Positions 1 to 8,216 of a stretch of 51,496 nucleotides of DNA are shown here, one piece after another; within the stretch, counting starts at the first letter, position 1, and every line of letters begins with the position of its first letter. The position numbers and the translations under genes are program-made. This DNA is from Aquabacterium parvum (GTDB lineage Bacteria; Pseudomonadota; Gammaproteobacteria; Burkholderiales; Burkholderiaceae_C), in contig NZ_LFRI01000046.1 of NCBI RefSeq assembly GCF_001447195.1, positions 1 to 51,496 of the forward strand. Direction: 5' to 3'. The notes below the pieces were generated by a model. The model saw only the letters and a list, made by a program, of their open reading frames with translations, was not told where the DNA came from and searched no databases.

Positions 1-1
1 C

Positions 2-103
2 GGTTGGGAGCACATCAACCTCACCGGCGATTACCTCTGGCGCAGCAGCGCCAAGATCGGCGCGGGCAAGTTCAGGCCGCTACGACCGCTGCAACCGGCT
101 TAG
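2..103 (+). CDS. tnpA: Tn3-family transposase TnpA, C-terminal fragment
   Basis: Only the last 33 codons are present; the 5' part lies outside the window. The frame starting at base 2 reads [14 protein letters not shown] near its start and [12 protein letters not shown] at its end, the typical C-terminus of TnpA proteins of the Tn21/Tn501 branch. TnpA is the DDE-type transposase that recognises the 38-bp ends and carries out replicative transposition. The stop codon (101-103) lies inside the terminal repeat, as is usual in this subgroup, where tnpA runs into the repeat. Identity is from recognition of the family ending, not from a search. Confidence 0.88.
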   Translation, partial: GWEHINLTGDYLWRSSAKIGAGKFRPLRPLQPA

Positions 104-136
104 CGTGCTTTATTTTCCGTTTTCTGAGGCGACCCC
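99..136. repeat. 38-bp terminal inverted repeat of Tn3-family element
   Basis: Read on the minus strand it starts GGGGTCGCCTCAGAAAACGG and ends AAAGCACGCTAAG, matching the Tn21/Tn501-type terminal repeats in length and sequence. It overlaps the tnpA stop codon and directly abuts the yejB remnant. Confidence 0.92.
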
Positions 137-334
137 TTCACGGGCTCGTTGCTGATCGAGACGCTGTTCTCGCTCGATGGCCTGGGGCTGCTGGGTTACG
201 AGTCGGTCATGCGGCGCGACTACCCGGTGGTGCTGGGCACCCTTTACCTCTTCACCCTGATCGGCCTGGTCACCAAGCTGATCTCCGACCTCTGCTACGT
301 GTGGGTGGACCCGCGCGTGAAGCTGGATGCCTGA
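137..334 (+). pseudogene. yejB: yejB 3' remnant: peptide ABC transporter permease cut by transposon
   Basis: The frame reads from the first base after the transposon repeat ([20 protein letters not shown], then the [14 protein letters not shown] region) to a stop at 332-334. It is the C-terminal 65 residues of the YejB/DppB-type inner-membrane permease, including the last membrane segment. YejB normally has about 360 residues and pairs with YejE. Here the 5' part is separated by the transposon, so no full-length YejB can be made from this locus unless the other half lies on the far side and the element excises. The following yejE begins 11 bp downstream, so the original operon order yejB-yejE-yejF is kept. 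Insertion within the gene is seen directly; loss of function is inferred. Confidence 0.88.
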
Positions 335-344
335 GGCCACCCGC

Positions 345-1400
345 ATGAGCGAACTCACCATCCCGTCCACCACATCGATCTCGCCAAGCCGTCGCGCCTG
401 GCTGCGCTTCAAGCAGCACCGCCTGGGGTTCTGGAGCCTGATCCTGTTTTCTGTTCTGGTGCTCATCAGCCTGGGGGCCGAACTGGTATCGAACGACAAG
501 CCGCTGCTGGCGCGCTACGAGGGCAAGTGGTACGTGCCCATCGTTCAGGACGTGCCCGAGACCACCTTCGGCGGTGACTTTGAAACCGCCACCGACTACC
601 TGGATCCGTTCATCCAAGCCCAGTTCGACAAGCCAGGCAATTTCGCCATCTACCCCATCAACCCGTCGCACCACCGAACCATCAACTACTTCGCCAAGTC
701 ACCCAACCCATCGGCGCCATCGGCCGACAACTGGCTGGGCACGGATGACCGAGGGCGCGATGTGCTGGCGCGCCTGATCTATGGCTTTCGGGTGTCGGTT
801 TTGTTCGGCTTGGCGTTGACCCTCATCGGCGTGGTGGTCGGGGTGCTGATGGGCGCCATCCAGGGCTTTTATGGCGGGCGCACCGACTTGTTTCTTCAGC
901 GCTTCATCGAGATCTGGGGCTCCATGCCCGAGCTCTACCTGCTCATCATCTTTTCGGCCGTCCTCTCGCCCAGTGTGGGCTTGCTGATCCTGCTGCTCAG
1001 CCTCTTCGGCTGGATCGGTCTGTCCGATTACGTGCGCGCGGAGTTCTTGCGCAACCGGCAGCTCGATCACGTGCGCTCGGCGCGTGCACTGGGGCTGACC
1101 AACTGGCAGATCATCCGCCGTCACATCCTGCCCAACAGCTTGACACCCGTGGTCACCTTCCTGCCGTTTCGCATGAGCGCCGCCATCCTGGCGTTGACCT
1201 CGCTGGACTTCCTGGGGCTGGGCGTGCCGCTGGACACCCCCAGCCTGGGCGAGATGCTGCAGCAGGGCAAGAACAACCTCGATGCATGGTGGATTTCGTT
1301 GTCGACGTTCGGTGTGCTGGTGTTGAGCCTGCTGCTGCTGACCTTCATGGGCGACGCCTTGCGTGACGCGCTCGATCCGCGCAAGGAGCACGCCCAATGA
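345..1400 (+). CDS. yejE: YejE-type peptide ABC transporter permease
   Basis: Second permease of the YejABEF importer, which in enterobacteria takes up oligopeptides and microcin C. The product has 351 residues, close to the usual length of YejE. There is one membrane segment near residues 20-45, a large periplasmic loop with the NWLGTDDRGRDVLARLIYG stretch characteristic of this family, five further hydrophobic segments, and an EAA-type loop (around ARALGLTNWQIIRRHILPN) that contacts the ATPase. The ATG at 345 was chosen because GAGG lies eight bases upstream; an in-frame ATG at 327 would overlap yejB and has no better ribosome site. The 3' end overlaps yejF by four bases (ATGA). Because yejB upstream is cut by a transposon, transcription may now depend on a promoter inside the element. 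Confidence 0.93.
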   Translation: MSELTIPSTTSISPSRRAWLRFKQHRLGFWSLILFSVLVLISLGAELVSNDKPLLARYEGKWYVPIVQDVPETTFGGDFETATDYLDPFIQAQFDKPGNFAIYPINPSHHRTINYFAKSPNPSAPSADNWLGTDDRGRDVLARLIYGFRVSVLFGLALTLIGVVVGVLMGAIQGFYGGRTDLFLQRFIEIWGSMPELYLLIIFSAVLSPSVGLLILLLSLFGWIGLSDYVRAEFLRNRQLDHVRSARALGLTNWQIIRRHILPNSLTPVVTFLPFRMSAAILALTSLDFLGLGVPLDTPSLGEMLQQGKNNLDAWWISLSTFGVLVLSLLLLTFMGDALRDALDPRKEHAQ

Positions 1401-3037
1401 GTCGCCACACCTCGGGCACGCCGCTGCTCGACCTCCAGGATCTGCACGTTTCTTTTGGCGACAAGGCCGTGGTCAAGGGCGTGAGCCTGCAGATCGCTGC
1501 GGGCGAAAAGCTCGCCCTGGTCGGCGAGTCGGGTTCGGGCAAGTCCATCACCGCGATGAGCCTGCTCAAGCTGGTGCCGCAGGCGCGTGTTTCAGGCCAG
1601 GCCTGGTTCAATGGCCTGAGCGATCAAGGACAGAAAGGTGAGCGTCGCGACCTGCTGCAGCTGAGCGAGCGCGAGTTGCGCGGCGTGCGCGGCCGCGACA
1701 TCGCCGTGATCTTCCAGGAGCCGATGACGGCGCTCAACCCGCTGTTCACCATCGGCGACCAGATCGCCGAAGTCATCGAGCTGCACCAGGCGCTGAGCAA
1801 GGCGAAGGCCTGGCAGCGTGCCATCGAGTTGCTGGCGCAGACCGGCATCCCCGAGCCTGAGCGGCGGGCGCAGAGCTTTCCGCATCAGCTCTCGGGCGGG
1901 CAGCGCCAGCGCGCCATGATCGCGATGGCCCTGGCTTGCCAGCCCAAGCTGCTGCTGGCCGACGAGCCCACCACCGCGCTGGACGTGACCTTGCGTGGCC
2001 AGGTCCTCGACCTGCTGGATGGGTTGCAGCGCACCCATGGCATGGCCGTGCTGATGATCACGCACGACCTGCACCTGGTGCGCCGCTTTGCCGACCGGGT
2101 GGCCGTGATGGAGCAGGGCGTGCTGGTGGAATGCGGCCCGGTGGCCGACGTTTTCGCCAACCCGCAACACGCCTACACCCGCAAGCTGCTTGACAGCCAG
2201 CCTGTGCGCGACCCGCAGCCTTTGCCGCCCAGCGATGACGCAGCGCCGCTCATGCAGGGGCAAGGGGTGTGGGTGCGCTATCCCGTGCCCAAGCCAGGCA
2301 TCAAGGGCTGGTTCAGCCGGGGGCATTTCGATGCGGTCAAGGCCGTTGATTTCACCCTGCCGCCTGGCCGCACGCTGGGTGTCATCGGCGAGTCGGGCTC
2401 AGGCAAGTCGACGCTGGCTCAGGCCGCGCTCGGGCTGCAGCCCAGCGAGGGGCAGCTGTGGGTCAAGGGCCTGACTTGGCAGCACCATGCCCTGAAGGAC
2501 CGGCCTTTGCGCCGGGCTGTCCAGGTGGTGTTCCAGGACCCGTTCTCGTCCCTGTCGCCGCGCATGACGATCGAAGAGCTGGTCGGCGAGGGCCTGGGCA
2601 TCCACCGCCCGGACATGACGCCGGCTCAGCGCCGCCAACAGGTCGAGCAGACGCTGGCGGATGTCGGGTTGACACAGGCCCAGTTCCCTGGTCTTTTGTC
2701 TCGCTACCCGCATGAGTTTTCGGGTGGGCAACGCCAACGCGTGGCGCTGGCCCGTGCCCTGGTCGTCGAGCCCCAGGTGCTGGTGCTCGATGAGCCCACC
2801 AGCGCGCTCGATGTGACGATTCAAAAGCAGGTGCTGGCTTTGCTGCAACGCCTGCAGCGCGAGCGAGGTCTCAGCTACCTGCTGATCACCCACGACGTGG
2901 ACGTGGTCGCGGCGATGGCGCACGAACTCATCGTCATGAAGTCGGGCGAGGTGGTCGAGCGCGGCACAGTGGAGGAGGTGCTCAAGCACCCTCGCCACCC
3001 CTACACCCAGAAGCTGGTGTCGGCCAGCTTGGGTTGA
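1397..3037 (+). CDS. yejF: YejF-type peptide ABC transporter ATPase, two fused ATPase domains
   Basis: 546 residues with two complete ABC ATPase domains in tandem, as in E. coli YejF. Domain 1: Walker A GESGSGKS at 43-50, LSGGQRQR near 165, Walker B LLLADEP near 187. Domain 2: Walker A GESGSGKS near 331, FSGGQRQR near 441, Walker B VLVLDEP near 462. Both carry the oligopeptide/dipeptide-type C-terminal extension (HAYTRKLL; HPYTQKLV). It powers the YejBE permease pair from the cytoplasm. It overlaps yejE by four bases and is therefore probably translationally coupled. All catalytic motifs are intact although the partner yejB is disrupted. Confidence 0.94.
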   Translation: MSRHTSGTPLLDLQDLHVSFGDKAVVKGVSLQIAAGEKLALVGESGSGKSITAMSLLKLVPQARVSGQAWFNGLSDQGQKGERRDLLQLSERELRGVRGRDIAVIFQEPMTALNPLFTIGDQIAEVIELHQALSKAKAWQRAIELLAQTGIPEPERRAQSFPHQLSGGQRQRAMIAMALACQPKLLLADEPTTALDVTLRGQVLDLLDGLQRTHGMAVLMITHDLHLVRRFADRVAVMEQGVLVECGPVADVFANPQHAYTRKLLDSQPVRDPQPLPPSDDAAPLMQGQGVWVRYPVPKPGIKGWFSRGHFDAVKAVDFTLPPGRTLGVIGESGSGKSTLAQAALGLQPSEGQLWVKGLTWQHHALKDRPLRRAVQVVFQDPFSSLSPRMTIEELVGEGLGIHRPDMTPAQRRQQVEQTLADVGLTQAQFPGLLSRYPHEFSGGQRQRVALARALVVEPQVLVLDEPTSALDVTIQKQVLALLQRLQRERGLSYLLITHDVDVVAAMAHELIVMKSGEVVERGTVEEVLKHPRHPYTQKLVSASLG

Positions 3038-3055
3038 GGCCAGCTGCCCTGGCGC

Positions 3056-3346
3056 TCAGATGCCCATTTTGCCCAGGCGGTCCATCAGGTCGCGCAAGGT
3101 GCCGATGAGCACCGGGTGGTCCGTCTCGAGCTTGGCCTCCAGCGTTTGCGCCAGGGCGTTGATGTCGTCCTGATCTGCGGTGCTTTGCGGGTCGTTGGCG
3201 GCCTGCTCGCCCGCCTGGGCCAGCACGCGCTGGATGTCGGTGTCCAGGGTCTGCAGGGCCTGGCGCGTCGATGCGTCAACCTGGGGGCGCGCCGCCAGCT
3301 CGGTGTGCAGCTTCTGCAGCAGTGCAGTCAGTTCCTCGCGGTTCAT
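3056..3346 (-). CDS. DUF4404 family protein
   Basis: Small cytoplasmic protein of 96 residues, predicted largely alpha-helical: it begins MNREELTALLQKLHTEL and has heptad-like spacing of leucines throughout, suggesting a coiled-coil dimer. It matches what I know of the DUF4404 family of short helical proteins in proteobacteria; no biochemical function is established. The start was set at 3346 because AAAGGAGA lies just upstream (3354-3361); a longer frame to 3370 exists but would include the ribosome site. It is convergent with yejF, with an 18-bp gap. Confidence 0.75.
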   Translation of the reverse strand: MNREELTALLQKLHTELAARPQVDASTRQALQTLDTDIQRVLAQAGEQAANDPQSTADQDDINALAQTLEAKLETDHPVLIGTLRDLMDRLGKMGI

Positions 3347-3398
3347 GATCGGGTCTCCTTTGAGACCCATTCTGCCGTTTCGCGCGGGGGATGCAAGC

Positions 3399-4172
3399 TC
3401 AGAACACGCCGCCCTTCATCGCGCCGCGCTGCGTGTCATAAAGCTCACGCACCCAGGCGATGCCGGGCCTGTCTTGCCACTCCTGCACAGCGGCACGCAT
3501 GCCCTCCCGGTAGGCGGGCTCGCCATAGACCGGGTGCTGAGCCGGGCAGGCCAGCGGCGCCAGCAACGAAGCTGCGGTGATGTCTGCCACCGTGAACGTG
3601 TCCCCGACCAGGAAGCGGCGCCCATCGGCCAGTTGTGCATCGAGCCAGTCCAGCGCCTCGCGGATGCGCTGGCGCGCCAGCTCCACCCGCTTGGGTTTGA
3701 TCTGCAGCTTTTGCTTGAAGACCCAGCGCATGAGCGGGTAGGAGGCGCGAATCACGCCTGCTTGCAGCGCATTGGCGTGGTCGGTCCACAGCTTGACGAT
3801 GTGCTCATCGGCCACGCCGAAGCTGCCCGCGTACAGGTAGCGTGCCACGTCCTTGCCGATGGCATTGAAGCGCTGCTCGACCGCCCGGGTGTCGGTGTCG
3901 ATGGACAGCGGCATCACCGCCAAAGGTCCGCGGTTCGATTGCAGCCAGGTGAGGATGCGCGGGCTGTCCTGGACCGAAAAGCCGTCTCCTTGGATGATCG
4001 GCAGCGTGGTCTGTCCGTGCCCGCCCATGCGCAGCGCGGGGAGCATGTGAAAGGCCGGGCTCAGGCAGACCTCGCGGTAGGGGATGTCACAGGCGTCGAG
4101 CGTCCAGCGGATCTTTTCGCTGTAGTGCGACATCGCGAAGGTGTAGAGGGTCAGGGGGGCGTGTGTGGGCAT
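3399..4172 (-). CDS. Glutathione S-transferase family protein
   Basis: 257 residues. The N-terminal thioredoxin-like part (LTLYTFAMSHYSEKIRWTLD) has the SHYSEKIRW pattern of the GST N-terminal domain, followed by the cis-proline region (TLPIIQGDGFSVQDSPRIL) that binds the gamma-glutamyl part of glutathione. The C-terminal half is helical, with GDTFTVADITAASLLAPLA, the N-capping motif of GST folds. Its substrate is not predictable. It lies 9 bp downstream of a second GST-type gene on the same strand, probably in one operon. The next gene on the window map (DUF4404) follows on the same strand. Confidence 0.85.
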   Translation of the reverse strand: MPTHAPLTLYTFAMSHYSEKIRWTLDACDIPYREVCLSPAFHMLPALRMGGHGQTTLPIIQGDGFSVQDSPRILTWLQSNRGPLAVMPLSIDTDTRAVEQRFNAIGKDVARYLYAGSFGVADEHIVKLWTDHANALQAGVIRASYPLMRWVFKQKLQIKPKRVELARQRIREALDWLDAQLADGRRFLVGDTFTVADITAASLLAPLACPAQHPVYGEPAYREGMRAAVQEWQDRPGIAWVRELYDTQRGAMKGGVF

Positions 4173-4181
4173 TTTGTTCTC

Positions 4182-5120
4182 TCAAGCCGCTGGCGTGCCC
4201 TGAGCCGCTTTGAGGCGGTAGCCGGTTCGCGGAAAGTGAACGTGCAACTCGCCGCAGCGCTCACTGTGCAGGCGCAGGGTCAGGCGCTGTGGCAGCAGGC
4301 TGACGAGTTCGCCCGTGACGCTCGTGCCGTGCCCGAGTTGCTCGGGCGTCACCTGCACGACCTGGCCCAGGATCAGGCCCGTGGCGTCGGCGCTGCCTTG
4401 CTCCCCGGCGGTGTCCGGCAGGGGCGCCGGCAGGGCGGCAGCCGCTTCCACCAGGGCTTCCTTTGCGCTGATGTCCTCTCGGTGACCATGGCCGATGCCA
4501 ATCATGCGTGTCATCCACGCCTGAACGGCGGGGTGGCGGCTGAAGTCGAAGCGGCCGTTGGCCAGGAACCAGAGGGTGGCGTAGAGCGTGAAGTCGCCGT
4601 TGCCGGGCATCTCGCCGTTGACGAAGGGGCTGTTGCCGCGCAAGGCGGTGTCCAGCCAGGCGATGTGGCTGTGCAACTCTTGGGTGGCCAGGGGCAGGGC
4701 GCGTTTGAGGGCCTCGCGCTCAAGCGGGGCGCCTCGCAATGCCGCGCGGTCTTCGAGCAAGGCGTCGGGCAGCAGGTCGGCCAGCGCGCCAAAGGTATAG
4801 CCCACCGCGCGCCCAAATAGCAGCGTGTCCACCCAGTTCGCCACGATCTCATCGAAATGCCCTGCGCGGGCGCGCAGGCTGGGTTCGGGTTGCATGGTGT
4901 CGAGCACCTCGGCGATCAGCCGGGTGTCGCAGTAGATGTCTGCACCGACCTGCAGCACCGGCACCTTGCGGTAGCCGCCCGTCAGCGCCACCAGGTCGGG
5001 CTTGGGCGCGACGCGGGGCACCTTGACCGAGCGCCAGGTCAGGCCTTTGTGGCCCAGCATCAGTCGCGCCTTTTCGGCGTAGGGGGATTCGTTGTAGTGG
5101 TGGAGGATGGGGGTGTGCAT
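4182..5120 (-). CDS. Glutathione S-transferase-like protein with long C-terminus
   Basis: 312 residues. It opens with HHYNESPYAEKARLMLGHKG, the GST N-terminal fold signature, and has VLQVGADIYCDTRLIAEVLD as the second half of the glutathione site. The region after residue 100 is helical and GST-like (EMPGNGDFTLYATLWFL). The last 90 residues are longer than in common GSTs and look like an added beta-rich module (GEQGSADATGLILGQVVQVTPEQLG onward), so it belongs to the group of elongated GST-like proteins with an extra C-terminal domain. The start at 5120 is taken because the fold begins there; a longer frame exists to 5213 but would run through the divergent promoter region. Operonic with the downstream GST. 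Confidence 0.82.
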   Translation of the reverse strand: MHTPILHHYNESPYAEKARLMLGHKGLTWRSVKVPRVAPKPDLVALTGGYRKVPVLQVGADIYCDTRLIAEVLDTMQPEPSLRARAGHFDEIVANWVDTLLFGRAVGYTFGALADLLPDALLEDRAALRGAPLEREALKRALPLATQELHSHIAWLDTALRGNSPFVNGEMPGNGDFTLYATLWFLANGRFDFSRHPAVQAWMTRMIGIGHGHREDISAKEALVEAAAALPAPLPDTAGEQGSADATGLILGQVVQVTPEQLGHGTSVTGELVSLLPQRLTLRLHSERCGELHVHFPRTGYRLKAAQGTPAA

Positions 5121-5209
5121 GGGCGAACAGGGCAGAACGGTTTGCTGATTCTCGCGAGGGGCGTCTGCACGTGATATGGTCGCTAAAGACATCTTTGATG
5201 CCGATATGG
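5121..5209. promoter_or_regulatory. Divergent control region between GST operon and GlxA-type regulator
   Basis: This short region separates the minus-strand GST genes from the plus-strand regulator. It contains a direct repeat GATATGG at 5173-5179 and 5203-5209, 30 bp (about three helical turns) apart, with the symmetric stretch CATCTTTGATG between them. Such spacing suits binding by an AraC-type protein on one DNA face. The assignment as operator is inferred; the repeat overlaps the two candidate start codons of the regulator, which fits autoregulation. Confidence 0.35.
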
Positions 5210-6246
5210 ACAAATCGCGCCCACCTCATCCACCTCAGGCGCCGCTTCCGTCGCCTGCAGCGCGCCGCCCCAGGCAGGTTCACCGGGTTGCCGTGGTGAT
5301 CTGCCCACAGCACAGCCTGGGCAGCGTGGGGCTGGTTCTCGATGTCTTTCGCATGGCCAACCAGCTGCCCGGTGCGCACCGCTTCGAGTTGATCCGCGTC
5401 AGCGAGGACGGCGAGCCCGTTGCTCACCCCGATGGTCTGCTGGCGGTCGAGGGCGGCCCCGATCGCCTGAGTGGGGCCGATCTGGTCGTGATCCCTTCTT
5501 TGTGGACCGAAGGGCCCGCTGCAGCCGCCAGCCATCCCGCAGTCATCGCCGCTTTGAGAGGCCTGCCGGCCAGCGTGAGGGTGGCAACGCTGTGCTCCGG
5601 GGTGTTCCTGCTGGCAGCCACCGGACGGCTCGACGGCCACGTGGCAACGACCCATTGGATGCTGGCCGACGACCTGCAGGCGCGCCACCCGGATGTGCGG
5701 GTGCACGCCAGCCTGAACCTCGTGCAGTCCGATGCCGAGGGTTGGATTTGCTCAGGAGGGTCGCTCGCCGGTGTGGACGCCTGCTTGCGCGCCGTGCAGG
5801 CCTTGAGTGACCGCGAAACCGCTCGGGCACTGGCGCGCATGCTGGTCACCGAGCTGGACCGGGGGCCGCAGTCGCTTTACGTGCCTGCGCCGGGTTGGCG
5901 CCGCCATGCCGATGCCGACATCCGCCGCCTGCAGGACCGCATCGAAACCGATTGCGCCAAGCCCTTGTCTCTGGCGGAGCTGGCTGCAGCCATCCATGTG
6001 AGCGTGCGCACCTTGCAGCGGCGTTTCCTGGCGGCGACCGGCTTGACGCCCATCCAGTACCAGCAGGCATTGAGGTTGGCCCGTGCCCAGGCCCTGCTGG
6101 AAAGCGGGCGTTTGCCTGTGGCCGATGTGGCCGAGGCCGTGGGCTATTCGGACAGGGTGGCCTTTGGCCGCCTGTTCAAACGGATGACAGGCCTGACGCC
6201 AGCCGCCTGGCGTCAGCGGCACGCCATCGAGCCCCTGCAGGCTTGA
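5176..6246 (+). CDS. GlxA-type AraC family transcriptional regulator (DJ-1/PfpI sensor domain)
   Basis: 356 residues. Residues about 35-210 form a DJ-1/PfpI-like (class I glutamine amidotransferase-like) domain with the nucleophile-elbow motif ATLCSGVFLLAATG and the RVATTHW strand typical of GlxA/FtrA regulators. Residues about 245-350 are an AraC-type double helix-turn-helix (LAELAAAIHVSVRTLQRRF; VAEAVGYSDRVAFGRLFKR). Family members sense small molecules and control neighbouring catabolic or stress genes. Divergent to two GST-like genes, which are the likely targets. The start is uncertain: ATG 5176 gives this length, ATG 5206 gives 346 residues; neither has a clear Shine-Dalgarno sequence. 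Confidence 0.88.
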   Translation: MVAKDIFDADMDKSRPPHPPQAPLPSPAARRPRQVHRVAVVICPQHSLGSVGLVLDVFRMANQLPGAHRFELIRVSEDGEPVAHPDGLLAVEGGPDRLSGADLVVIPSLWTEGPAAAASHPAVIAALRGLPASVRVATLCSGVFLLAATGRLDGHVATTHWMLADDLQARHPDVRVHASLNLVQSDAEGWICSGGSLAGVDACLRAVQALSDRETARALARMLVTELDRGPQSLYVPAPGWRRHADADIRRLQDRIETDCAKPLSLAELAAAIHVSVRTLQRRFLAATGLTPIQYQQALRLARAQALLESGRLPVADVAEAVGYSDRVAFGRLFKRMTGLTPAAWRQRHAIEPLQA

Positions 6247-6309
6247 CCTGTCGCGCCTTGGTCACTTGTCGCTTGCGCGGTCTCGAACTGGGGTGCTGGC
6301 CGCGCCAAC

Positions 6310-6336
6310 AAAAAAAAGGGGCCCGTCAGGCCCCTT
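6310..6336 (-). terminator. Rho-independent terminator of fabI
   Basis: On the minus strand AAGGGGCCTGACGGGCCCC is followed by a run of seven to eight T. The GC-only stem and U tract lie 37 bp past the fabI stop. It can also end transcripts from the convergent regulator gene. Confidence 0.88.
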
Positions 6337-6372
6337 GGATCGATCGCCACCAACGGGTGGCAGGCTGATGTG

Positions 6373-7164
6373 TCACTCGGCCAGGTCGCCCAGGCCACCC
6401 ATGACGTGGCTGAAACCGCCATCCACGTAGGTGATCTCGGCCGTCACGCCGCCCGCCAGGTCGGACAGCATGAAGGCGGCGACGTTGCCCACGTCTTCGA
6501 TGGTGACGTTGCGGCGCAGCGGGGCGTTCTGCTCGACCACGCTCAGGATCTTGCTGAAGCCCTTGATGCCCGAGGCTGCCAGGGTCTTGATGGGGCCTGC
6601 CGAGATGCCGTTGGCGCGGATGCCCTTGGGGCCCAGGCTGGCGGCGGTGTAGCGCACGGAGGCCTCGAGCGAAGCCTTGGCCAGGCCCATGGTGTTGTAA
6701 GCCGGCACGATGCGCTCAGCGCCCAGGTAGGACAGCGTCAGCAAGGCCGATTTCGGGTTCAGATAAGGCAGGGCCGCCTTGGCCATGGCCGGGAAGCTGT
6801 AGGCCGAGATGTCGTGCGCGATGCGGAAACCCTCGCGCGAAAGGCCATCCAGGAAGTCACCAGCGATGGCTTCGCGCGGAGCGAACCCGATGGAGTGCAC
6901 GAAGCCGTCGAACGTCGGCCACACCTTGGCCAGGTCGGCGAACATCTGGGCGATCTGCTCGTCGCTGCCGACATCGCAGTCGAAAATCAGCTCGGAGTTG
7001 AATTCCTTGGCGAACTCGGTGATCCGGTCCTTGAAGCGCTCGCCCACGTAGCTGAAAGCCAGCTCGGCGCCTTCGCGGTGGCAGGCCTGGGCGATGCCGT
7101 AGGCGATGGAACGGTTGGACAGCAGGCCGGTGATCAACAGGCGCTTGCCAGCGAGGAATCCCAT
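6373..7164 (-). CDS. fabI: Enoyl-[acyl-carrier-protein] reductase (NADH), FabI
   Basis: 263 residues, the standard FabI length. It reduces the trans-2-enoyl-ACP double bond in the last step of each type II fatty acid elongation cycle. Rossmann start [13 protein letters not shown] with the family's [13 protein letters not shown] nucleotide loop; the catalytic pair is Tyr156 and Lys163 (AYNTMGLAK), at the same numbers as in E. coli FabI, and Tyr146 is in SYLGAE. The ATG at 7164 has GGAGA just upstream; an in-frame extension to 7251 has no family similarity. It stands alone, with its own terminator, and is divergent from the rimP operon. Confidence 0.96.
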   Translation of the reverse strand: MGFLAGKRLLITGLLSNRSIAYGIAQACHREGAELAFSYVGERFKDRITEFAKEFNSELIFDCDVGSDEQIAQMFADLAKVWPTFDGFVHSIGFAPREAIAGDFLDGLSREGFRIAHDISAYSFPAMAKAALPYLNPKSALLTLSYLGAERIVPAYNTMGLAKASLEASVRYTAASLGPKGIRANGISAGPIKTLAASGIKGFSKILSVVEQNAPLRRNVTIEDVGNVAAFMLSDLAGGVTAEITYVDGGFSHVMGGLGDLAE

Positions 7165-7273
7165 GGAGTCTCCATTCGAGGGGTCAAACCAGGCGCGCAT
7201 TCTGACACGTTGCGCAGCAGGGCGGCTTGGGGCGGTGCGCAGTGGCTTCATCGATGAATTTCATGGGGTGCTC

Positions 7274-7303
7274 TTGATGTGGGGCGTTTCATCGGGGTAA
7301 AAT
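7274..7303 (+). promoter_or_regulatory. Candidate sigma70 promoter of the rimP-nusA-infB operon
   Basis: TTGATG (7274-7279) and TAAAAT (7298-7303) are 18 bp apart, in the 392-bp gap between fabI and rimP. A second, weaker -35-like TTGACC lies at 7403-7408. The rest of this gap (7165-7556) holds an inverted repeat CGAAG/CTTCG near 7394-7422 and a T9 run at 7514-7522. No tRNA, such as the metY found here in E. coli, was recognised. Confidence 0.5.
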
Positions 7304-7556
7304 GCGGGATTGGCTGCTCAGGCTGATTCACGGTTTTTGCCCTGCAGGGTGCCCGACATGGTTTTCAGGGGTGCCCGTTTTGCTTGGGTAAAACGAAGTG
7401 AGTTGACCTGGCGGTTCGCTTCGTGAATGTGGCGGGCGTTGCTGGCTGCGTGTGTTGTTCACATGCCTGCCTGGCGGCTTTCCGTGCAGTGTGAGGGCGG
7501 ATCATTCCAGCCCTTTTTTTTTGCTTGACCGTTTTTCGTCGATCGCACCCATCAGG

Positions 7557-8216
7557 ATGAGTTGGCTCAATGTCGTTGAAACCACCGTGACCGGTCTCGG
7601 TTACGAGCTCGTGGACTGTGAACGCAGTTCGCAGGGTTTGCTGCGCGTGTACATCGACCGGCTGCCCGAGCAGGCCTACGACCTGCCCGGTGACCTCGTC
7701 ACCGTGGACGACTGCGAAAAAGTGACTCGCCAGCTGCAGTACGCGCTGGAAACGGTCGATGCCGATTACGCGCGCCTGGAGGTTTCTTCTCCTGGCGTGG
7801 ATCGCCCCCTGAAGACACCGGCGCACTTCGCCCGATTCCAGGGTGAGCGCATCACCATCGCGCTCAAGGCCCCGTTCCAGGGGCGCAAACATTACACCGG
7901 CGTGCTGTGCGCCTCGCCCGACGGGGACGAGGCCGCCGTTGCCGCAGGCCAGGCTTGGGGGCTGCTGCTCAATTCGGCCGATGGCGACAAGCCGTTGTCC
8001 AAGACGGCGGCCAAGAAGCTGGCCAAGGAACTCGCGGCCCGGGGTGAACCCGTGCCGCAACAGGTGGATGAAATATTGGGTTTCACACTCGATGAAATTC
8101 GCGAGGCCAGACTGGTGCCTGAAGTGAGTTTCAAGGGTCGTGTGCGTCGGGAGGCAACCCCGGCGAGTGAAGTTGCCGTCGAAGAGGCGCAAGAACTCGG
8201 AGGTCAGAAGAAATGA
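7557..8216 (+). CDS. rimP: Ribosome maturation factor RimP
   Basis: 219 residues. RimP is needed for maturation of the 30S subunit. The N-terminal alpha/beta domain ([39 protein letters not shown]) holds the conserved [15 protein letters not shown] segment, followed by an Sm-like C-terminal domain. It is somewhat longer than many RimP proteins, with an insert around [17 protein letters not shown] and an Ala/Glu-rich tail. The start at 7557 is chosen because family similarity begins there; the frame is open upstream but unrelated. It overlaps nusA by four bases (ATGA), the conserved rimP-nusA-infB arrangement. Confidence 0.93.
   Translation: MSWLNVVETTVTGLGYELVDCERSSQGLLRVYIDRLPEQAYDLPGDLVTVDDCEKVTRQLQYALETVDADYARLEVSSPGVDRPLKTPAHFARFQGERITIALKAPFQGRKHYTGVLCASPDGDEAAVAAGQAWGLLLNSADGDKPLSKTAAKKLAKELAARGEPVPQQVDEILGFTLDEIREARLVPEVSFKGRVRREATPASEVAVEEAQELGGQKK

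Larger units (their letters stand above)
1..136 (+). mobile_element. Right end of a Tn3-family transposon (Tn21-like)
   Basis: The window opens inside a transposon. The segment holds the last codons of a Tn3-family transposase and a complete 38-bp terminal inverted repeat (99-136). Everything after base 136 reads as yejB, so base 136/137 is the insertion junction. Tn3-family elements make 5-bp target duplications; the first five bases outside (137-141, TTCAC) would be one copy, but the other copy lies outside the window. The rest of the element, including any resolvase and cargo, is not visible. Confidence 0.9.

Noticed and set aside
7165..7556. Initiator tRNA (metY) or another RNA gene upstream of rimP
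   Set aside because: Expected by analogy with E. coli, but no cloverleaf or CCA end was found in this gap.
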